Assembly: GCA_031421635.1 (NCBI GenBank)
Contig: JANOPA010000079.1
Span: 1-64,000 of the forward strand
DNA: 64,000 nt
Direction: 5' to 3'
Origin: JAPOKJ01 sp031421635
GTDB lineage: Bacteria; Pseudomonadota; Gammaproteobacteria; Burkholderiales; Burkholderiaceae_E
The notes beneath the pieces are model-generated. The model was not told the DNA's origin and ran no database searches. It worked only from the letters and a program-made list of their open reading frames with translations. Made by a program: the position numbers and the translations under genes. Of the stretch, positions 59,329 to 64,000 are shown one piece after another (positions within the stretch are counted from its first letter, which is position 1; each line of letters starts with the position of its first letter).

Positions 59329-60177
59329 CTATTTGGCCGCGGCCGGAAACGCCGGAAGCTTGCTAACGTCGCGCGCATCGTGCTGAATGATGACGGTTGC
59401 CTTAAGGTTGGCTGCTGCTTTTTTGAATCGATCAAGCGAAGCCATGGTGTCTCCCCGGTGATCGTTGAAGCCAGGCACACCGTTGTTTTCATAGTTTTCA
59501 TGGAAGTGTGCAAGGTCGCCCGATATCAGCACATTACCCATTTCCTTTAGCCGTACCAGTAGGCTATGGTGTCCTGGTGTGTGGCCGGGAGTGTTAATGA
59601 CCACCGCGCTGCCATCGCCAAAGACATCTTTGTCACCCGCCAGCGTTTCCAGCTTACCGGCGCCGCTAATCCAATGTGCAAAGGGGGCGACGCTGGCGCC
59701 GGCGTTGGGTTTGGGGGCAGTGATGCCGTCCCAGTCGCCTTTGCCGATCAGAACAGTTGAGGCGGGAAAGGAAGCCACCTGGCCGGTGTGATCAGCATGA
59801 TAATGACTAATGCCGACGTACTTAATCTGCTCAGGTTTCAGCTTGAGTTGGGCTAGTTGGTCAACGATGCTGACCTTCGGCGCCGGTGCTCCCGCCGTCA
59901 TCGCATGACCAGTATCCCAAAGCAGGTAGTCGTCACCATGCTTGATGAGGTAGCAACTAAAGGTGAACAGTACCTTTAGGCCATTGTAGGCATAGGCATC
60001 GTTGAATCGGCCGACATCATTGAGCACTGGAGTGCCACAATCGAGTCGGGTAAGGGTGACTTCGGGGACGGATTGGGCCGTAGCGGGCAGGCTAGTAAGG
60101 GTCGCCGCGCATGCAAGCGACGCCGAGGCGGCGAGTTTGCGAAGCAGTTTTTTCTCCACCATCTTTTTCTTGTTCAT
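59329..60177 (-). CDS. Exported MBL-fold metallohydrolase (lactonase-like)
   Basis: Metallo-beta-lactamase-fold hydrolase of 282 aa related to N-acyl-homoserine lactonases. The signal peptide (KLLRKLAASASLACAATLTSLPATAQS) indicates export. The metal motif is GISHYHADHTGQ; a further His is in VINTPGHTPGHHSLLVRL, the bridging Asp in LISGDLAHF, and the last His in IIQHDARDV. The N-terminal block LYRLDCGTP-like sequence (TLTRLDCGTPVLNDVGRF) also matches AttM/AiiA-type enzymes. ATG 60177 is preceded by GGAG; a start 12 codons upstream overlaps the previous gene. Substrate may be a lactone, but that is not certain. Confidence 0.88.
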   Translation of the reverse strand: MNKKKMVEKKLLRKLAASASLACAATLTSLPATAQSVPEVTLTRLDCGTPVLNDVGRFNDAYAYNGLKVLFTFSCYLIKHGDDYLLWDTGHAMTAGAPAPKVSIVDQLAQLKLKPEQIKYVGISHYHADHTGQVASFPASTVLIGKGDWDGITAPKPNAGASVAPFAHWISGAGKLETLAGDKDVFGDGSAVVINTPGHTPGHHSLLVRLKEMGNVLISGDLAHFHENYENNGVPGFNDHRGDTMASLDRFKKAAANLKATVIIQHDARDVSKLPAFPAAAK

Positions 60178-60209
60178 TTTCTTCTCCAATAAGGTCAGTG
60201 TAAATGTGC

Positions 60210-60695
60210 TCAAAGCTTGCGATAGATCTTTGGGCGCTTCTTGACGACATCAAGCAAGGACCAGTCGCCCTGCGCAACCACATGGCCTTTCGGCCAAGGT
60301 GGCCGTGCTTCCAGTCCAATTAGGAGTACCACCGTGTCATGAGCTAGGTAGCGTCCTGTGGTCTGGGTCATAAAACTTTGAATGAAGACTGGGGTCTGCG
60401 AACGAAGTTCCTCAACGAGTGCCATCGTCTCGTCCATGTTCAATTGTGTAAAGCCGCGACCATAGCGCTGCTGCGCGCGCACGTCAAGATCAGCCAAGCC
60501 ATTTTCGAACAGAGTGCGAGTCGCGGACGGCATATCACTGATATCGGCAAACAAATCAAGGCTTCGCGCTGCAGGCATACGGCCATCATTTGATGCTGGG
60601 ATCAGCAAATCAATTAAAGCATTCAAGCTAGCCGTTTGCGTGTCATTGAATTGGGTTTTCTTTGCACGCGCAGGACTTGGAATTATTTGGTTCAA
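60210..60695 (-). CDS. Gluconate 2-dehydrogenase subunit 3 family protein
   Basis: Small subunit-like protein of 161 aa. Recognisable segments are LNALIDLLIPASNDGRMPAARSLDLFADI and YGRGFTQLNMDETMALVEELRSQTPVFIQSFMTQTTGRYLAHDTVVLLIGLEARPPWPKGH, which match the gluconate 2-dehydrogenase subunit 3 family. Classical members carry a Tat signal at the N-terminus; this one does not. The start is TTG, with AGAGG about 10 bases upstream and no nearby ATG. It lies 56 bases downstream of the GMC oxidoreductase gene and probably forms a complex with its product. Confidence 0.82.
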   Translation of the reverse strand: MNQIIPSPARAKKTQFNDTQTASLNALIDLLIPASNDGRMPAARSLDLFADISDMPSATRTLFENGLADLDVRAQQRYGRGFTQLNMDETMALVEELRSQTPVFIQSFMTQTTGRYLAHDTVVLLIGLEARPPWPKGHVVAQGDWSLLDVVKKRPKIYRKL

Positions 60696-60751
60696 TTCGT
60701 TGTCAACCTCTGAAGTTCCGACATTCGCAAGATCGTGTCGTCAAAAAACAA

Positions 60752-62359
60752 TTAGTCGAACAAGTTGGCCAAGCGGCTCTTAACTGTATCGGCGATATAG
60801 AGTGCCAGCGCCTGAATGGTACTGGTCGGATTCACCCCTGCGGAAGTGGTGAAGATACTGCCATCGATGACAAACAGGTTACGCACTTCATGGGCGCGTC
60901 CCCACTCATTAACGACCGAGGTTCGCGGGTCGAGACCCATGCGGGCCGTGCCCATGTTATGCCACCCCGCCGCCTTCCAAGGGGACTCGTAATTTACGTT
61001 GAATGCCCCGGCAGCCTTAAGCACCTCGCTTGACCTCGCAACAGCGTGGTCAAGCATGCGCAAGCTATTGTCGCTAAGCTTGTAGCTGATCTGGGGCGCT
61101 GGAATTCCGTCCGAATCCTTGAGCGAATTATCAAGCGTGACCCGGTTGTGCGCTTCGGGCAAGTCTTCACAGATCACGACCATACCCGTGGTATGCGCGA
61201 ACTGCTTCCCGAAAGCTTCATGAAAACCTTCACCCCAGGGAATGGTCCCACTATTGAGTCCGTTCATGGCAGTCACCAGCGGACCACGGCCACGCACAAT
61301 TTCCATGGTGTAGCCACGGACAAAGCCGCGATTCTTATCGGTCTCGTAAAACTCCTGGCTCCAGATGCAGCAACCCGAGGGGCCATACTGCCCATCAAGC
61401 CTTTCCTTAAAATTTCCGAAGACCATGGCATACGGGTGCAACATTAAGTGACGCCCGACTTGGTCGTTATTATTGGCCAGACCATTCGGAAATTGCTTCG
61501 ACTTCGAATTCAGAAGTAGACGTGGCGTACCAATGCCATTACACGCCAACACGACCACCTCGGCAGGCTGGAAATGTTCGATGCCGTCCGCGTCGTAATA
61601 GATTGCACCGGTGGCCATGCCTTCATCATTGACCGTGATCTCACGCACCCGGCAGCGGGTACGCAGTTGCACGCCACGTCGAATCGCCTCTGGCCAATAG
61701 GTGATGTCTGTGCTGCCTTTCGCACCTTGAGCGCAGCCACTGGTACAGGGGCCAAGATTCAAACATTGGTCACGGCCCTCAAAAGGGCGGGTCACTACGG
61801 CACTATCGGACGGCCACCAATGCCAACCTAACTGATTGAACCCGCGCGCCATGATCTCGCCCGAGAGGCCCAGTGGCACGGGTGGCAGGGGAAACTCATG
61901 GTCTGGGTAGGCGGGGTCGCCCGCTAGACCGGAAATACCCATCATGCGGTCATTTTGAGCGAAGTAGGGCTCAAGGGTCTGGTAATCGATCGGCCAATCG
62001 TCAGCAACGCCGTCGCAAGTCCTTACCTTGAAGTCGCTCGGATGAAAACGAGGGAAATGGGCCGCGTAAAGAATGGTGCTTCCACCCACGCCGTTGAAAT
62101 TAGCGATTGAAATCGGTGAAGCGTCATTATTGACGGGATAATCAGTGACTCGCCCTCGTACGTTGGGATTGAAGCTGAATTCGCCCATCTGGCGCAATTC
62201 GCCATCGCGGCCTGTGGTGGGGTATTGCGCAGGGTTCATCCAATCGCCCTGCTCGAGGCACAGGATGCGCATGCGCGTATCAGCCATGCTCCAGGCGAAC
62301 GCTGCGCCCGAGGCACCGGCACCGATGATCAAGAAGTCTACTGGGTCGTGAGTCATCAT
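60752..62359 (-). CDS. GMC-family FAD oxidoreductase (gluconate dehydrogenase large-subunit-like)
   Basis: FAD-dependent alcohol or sugar oxidoreductase, 535 aa. The dinucleotide-binding motif FLIIGAGASGAAFAWSMA is at residues 9-26. GVGGSTILYAAHFPRF, the cysteine-rich CLNLGPCTSGCAQGAKGSTDITYW, and the C-terminal GWHNMGTARMGLDPRTSVVNEWGRAHEVRNLFVIDGSIF with NPTSTIQALALYIAD follow; the last block holds the active-site His and Asn. No signal peptide is seen. With the subunit-3-like gene downstream it resembles a membrane gluconate-type dehydrogenase, but no cytochrome subunit gene is adjacent. Confidence 0.9.
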   Translation of the reverse strand: MMTHDPVDFLIIGAGASGAAFAWSMADTRMRILCLEQGDWMNPAQYPTTGRDGELRQMGEFSFNPNVRGRVTDYPVNNDASPISIANFNGVGGSTILYAAHFPRFHPSDFKVRTCDGVADDWPIDYQTLEPYFAQNDRMMGISGLAGDPAYPDHEFPLPPVPLGLSGEIMARGFNQLGWHWWPSDSAVVTRPFEGRDQCLNLGPCTSGCAQGAKGSTDITYWPEAIRRGVQLRTRCRVREITVNDEGMATGAIYYDADGIEHFQPAEVVVLACNGIGTPRLLLNSKSKQFPNGLANNNDQVGRHLMLHPYAMVFGNFKERLDGQYGPSGCCIWSQEFYETDKNRGFVRGYTMEIVRGRGPLVTAMNGLNSGTIPWGEGFHEAFGKQFAHTTGMVVICEDLPEAHNRVTLDNSLKDSDGIPAPQISYKLSDNSLRMLDHAVARSSEVLKAAGAFNVNYESPWKAAGWHNMGTARMGLDPRTSVVNEWGRAHEVRNLFVIDGSIFTTSAGVNPTSTIQALALYIADTVKSRLANLFD

Positions 62360-62370
62360 TTCGTTTTCGC

Positions 62371-62577
62371 CTAAACACTCACCATTAGCTTGCCAAAGTT
62401 GTCGCCGCGCAATAGGTCACTAAAGGCGGCTGGAATCACTTCAAATCCGACACGGATGCTCTCAAGATACTTGACTTTACCAGTCTTCACCCATCCGGTC
62501 TCGCGAAGCTCAAAGGTATCTGAGTCTGGCCAAGCGGACAAAGCTTTTACTGAGAGAGTCCAATCGCGCTTCATCAT
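62371..62577 (-). pseudogene. Remnant of a medium-chain NADP-dependent oxidoreductase
   Basis: A 68-codon frame whose last 40 residues (GWVKTGKVKYLESIRVGFEVIPAAFSDLLRGDNFGKLMV) match the extreme C-terminus of MDR enzymes of the CurA/prostaglandin-reductase group, which normally have about 330-345 residues. The whole catalytic and NADP-binding part is missing. It sits between the acyl-CoA dehydrogenase and GMC genes on the same strand, 10 bases after the former. It may still be translated, since an AGG precedes its ATG pair. Confidence 0.7.
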
Positions 62578-62587
62578 CCTGAATACC

Positions 62588-63721
62588 TTAATGAACTCGC
62601 ATCACTGCACATATGCGCTCCAGCAGCATCTCAGTTGAACCATCGACAAAGCCTGCTACCCGAGCACCCATCAAATGTCTCGCGAAGGGATAGTGCTCCC
62701 GTAAACCTTCGGCGCCCATGGCCTGAGCGAGTATCGGTAACTGTCGATCAGCCATACGGGTTGCCAATAATTTCGCTTGCGCGGCGGCAAGCTGTGCGTC
62801 TTCTTTGGCGTCAATCAGGCCGGCGGCATGCGTCACCATCATGCGACTCGCTGCCAACTCGCTTGCGGCCTCGGCCAGACGCCAACGCCAACCCTGATGA
62901 TCGGACAGGCTTTTTCCAAAGGTCACGCGGCGCTCACCGAATTCGCTGACGACTCTTAAGGCCTCACCCACCATGCCGCAGCACATCGCCGCGATGTAGG
63001 TACGAGCCCCATTGATCGAACCCAGGGCTGCCTTGAACGCCTGACCGGGCGGATGCAGCATTTCGTTAGCTTGCGCGATGTAGCCATTCAGCTTGAAACC
63101 GCCAGTGCCTATTGAATGCTGACCACCCAAGGCAAAAGCAGGCTCACGTACAAAACCTTCGCGTCGACCATCCACCAAAAAGCCCGCAATGCCTCTCCCA
63201 CCTGAACCTCTTTCAGTTTGCGCATACAAAACGATGACGTCGGCTTCACCCGCATTGGTGATCCAGGCCTTGGCGCCATCTATCCGCCAAGCGCCGTCGC
63301 ACGGGGTAGCAAAAGTTGTGATGGCGGCGAAGTCTGAACCAGCGCCAGGCTCGCTTAAAGCGGTGCATCCCAAGCGTCGTGCGGCAATCAAGTCCGGCAC
63401 GTAGAGCGCCGCAATTTCAGGGCTGGCATCACGAGCCAACTTCGCCGCAACGTTTTGAGTATTCAGCAAGGACATGGTGAAACCAAAGTCCCCGGCTGCC
63501 AATATATCCGCCATTCTTGCTTTACAGGAAAAGGACATATCCAAGCCACCAAAGGAGGTCGGCACCTGTAAACGCGTGAGCCCAATATCGACAGCGGCTT
63601 TCAGGCCCTCATGACCCATACGACGCTCGCGCTCCCATTGGGCGGCATTAGGAGAAACAAGGTTTTGGCATAGCTTCGAAGCCTGCGCAATGAGAGCGTC
63701 TTCAGCAAGAGTGAGTGGCAT
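62588..63721 (-). CDS. Acyl-CoA dehydrogenase
   Basis: FAD-dependent acyl-CoA dehydrogenase of 377 aa. Landmarks are GLTRLQVPTSFGGLDMSF, the flavin/substrate block GCTALSEPGAGSDFAAITT, AWRIDGAKAWITNAGEADVIVLYAQ, FGKSLSDHQGWRWRLAEAA and the C-terminal AQAMGAEGLREHYPFARHLMGARVAGFVDGSTEMLLERI. The usual catalytic Glu near the C-terminus is probably the one in GSTEMLLERI; assignment is tentative. Oxidises an acyl-CoA to the enoyl-CoA; substrate unknown. A CoA ester pathway with the MaoC and CoA-transferase genes nearby is plausible. Confidence 0.93.
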   Translation of the reverse strand: MPLTLAEDALIAQASKLCQNLVSPNAAQWERERRMGHEGLKAAVDIGLTRLQVPTSFGGLDMSFSCKARMADILAAGDFGFTMSLLNTQNVAAKLARDASPEIAALYVPDLIAARRLGCTALSEPGAGSDFAAITTFATPCDGAWRIDGAKAWITNAGEADVIVLYAQTERGSGGRGIAGFLVDGRREGFVREPAFALGGQHSIGTGGFKLNGYIAQANEMLHPPGQAFKAALGSINGARTYIAAMCCGMVGEALRVVSEFGERRVTFGKSLSDHQGWRWRLAEAASELAASRMMVTHAAGLIDAKEDAQLAAAQAKLLATRMADRQLPILAQAMGAEGLREHYPFARHLMGARVAGFVDGSTEMLLERICAVMRVH

Positions 63722-63814
63722 GATGGATCCCTGACAGCAATACCATTACTATAGTGGCAAGCATGTCCCGATGAGGCCTGGTTTCTCAATCTTTACTCGC
63801 TCTTGCATTTCCAG

Positions 63815-64000
63815 ATGATTCGTAGTTTTTCTAACTCCCTATTCAAGGTTGCACCATTGATCAGACTATTTGCTTCTTCTCTCTTCTCTGGCCTTTGCTT
63901 ACTGCTACAGCCGTCCACCGGAGTCGCACAGTCCGATTGGCCCAAAGCCAAGCCAATTCGTATGTTTGTTGGCTTCGCGCCTGGAAGCACCACAGATATT
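63815..64000 (+). CDS. Bug/TctC-family binding protein, 3' end outside window
   Basis: Frame open to the window edge, 62 codons visible. A signal peptide (LIRLFASSLFSGLCLLLQPSTGVAQ) is followed by the mature start WPKAKPIRMFVGFAPGSTTDI, which is the Bug-family N-terminal signature (compare RPIRLIVPYPPGG in the protein at 1947-3002). It is divergent from the acyl-CoA dehydrogenase gene, 93 bases apart, and may bind a substrate of that pathway. Confidence 0.85.
   Translation, partial: MIRSFSNSLFKVAPLIRLFASSLFSGLCLLLQPSTGVAQSDWPKAKPIRMFVGFAPGSTTDI

Overview
The window reads as chromosomal DNA of a betaproteobacterium, most likely order Burkholderiales. The grounds are a tripartite tricarboxylate transporter (TTT) system with Bug-type binding proteins, many CoA-linked catabolic genes, a PEP-CTERM-type surface protein with a sigma-54 promoter, and the general look of the proteins. 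Genus cannot be fixed from the sequence. No rRNA, tRNA, CRISPR array, transposase or phage gene was seen.

Layout. 1-5.2 kb: a two-component system (truncated sensor kinase, FixJ-like regulator) that runs directly into a TctC-TctB-TctA transporter and ends at a strong terminator. 5.3-12.3 kb: haloacid dehalogenase, gamma-glutamyltransferase, TraB/GumN lipoprotein, 3-hydroxyisobutyrate-dehydrogenase-like enzyme, DUF1499 protein, FKBP isomerase and glnS. 12.3-22.5 kb: housekeeping and envelope genes (MBL hydrolase, DUF3108, LemA/TPM cluster, Sel1 protein, pdxH) plus two sigma-54-type transcription units. One unit is a PEP-CTERM protein; the other is an OmpA-like protein with a coiled-coil membrane protein. 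Both carry a GG-N10-GC promoter and share an upstream motif built on GAAATTTC.

22-41 kb: mostly minus-strand catabolic genes. First come a MaoC hydratase and pyrimidine salvage (upp plus a cytosine-deaminase-like amidohydrolase). Then comes a tightly coupled block: acyl-CoA synthetase, a thiolase-fold protein lacking the usual catalytic Cys and His, a Zn-ribbon/OB-fold-SDR fusion, a cyclase and an SDR. Upstream of it lies a second block: indolepyruvate-ferredoxin-oxidoreductase-like subunits, a Rieske dioxygenase (alpha and beta), an alpha/beta hydrolase, a hydroxyacyl-CoA dehydrogenase, an opine-dehydrogenase-like protein and a class II aldolase. A plus-strand gene fusing an archaeal-type cytidylate kinase to a ParB/sulfiredoxin-like domain sits between the blocks. 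I infer degradation of an aromatic or aryl-keto acid through CoA thioesters; the substrate is unknown.

41-54 kb: a TRAP transporter (DctPQM), an IlvD/Edd dehydratase, and a BMP-type ABC importer whose binding-protein gene is separated from the ATPase and permease genes by an SDR gene on the other strand. Then a quinone-oxidoreductase-like enzyme and a second MaoC protein. 54-64 kb: CaiB/BaiF CoA-transferase, SelO, a TonB-dependent receptor broken near its C-terminus, an MBL-fold hydrolase, a two-gene gluconate-dehydrogenase-like GMC oxidoreductase, a remnant of a medium-chain reductase, an acyl-CoA dehydrogenase, and the start of another Bug-family binding protein.

A recurring oddity is small-scale repetition. 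In-frame repeats or low-complexity stretches lie in linkers of an SDR, an ABC ATPase and SelO. Inverted or tandem copies of gene 3' ends lie around stop codons near 22.0, 40.6 and 51.0 kb.
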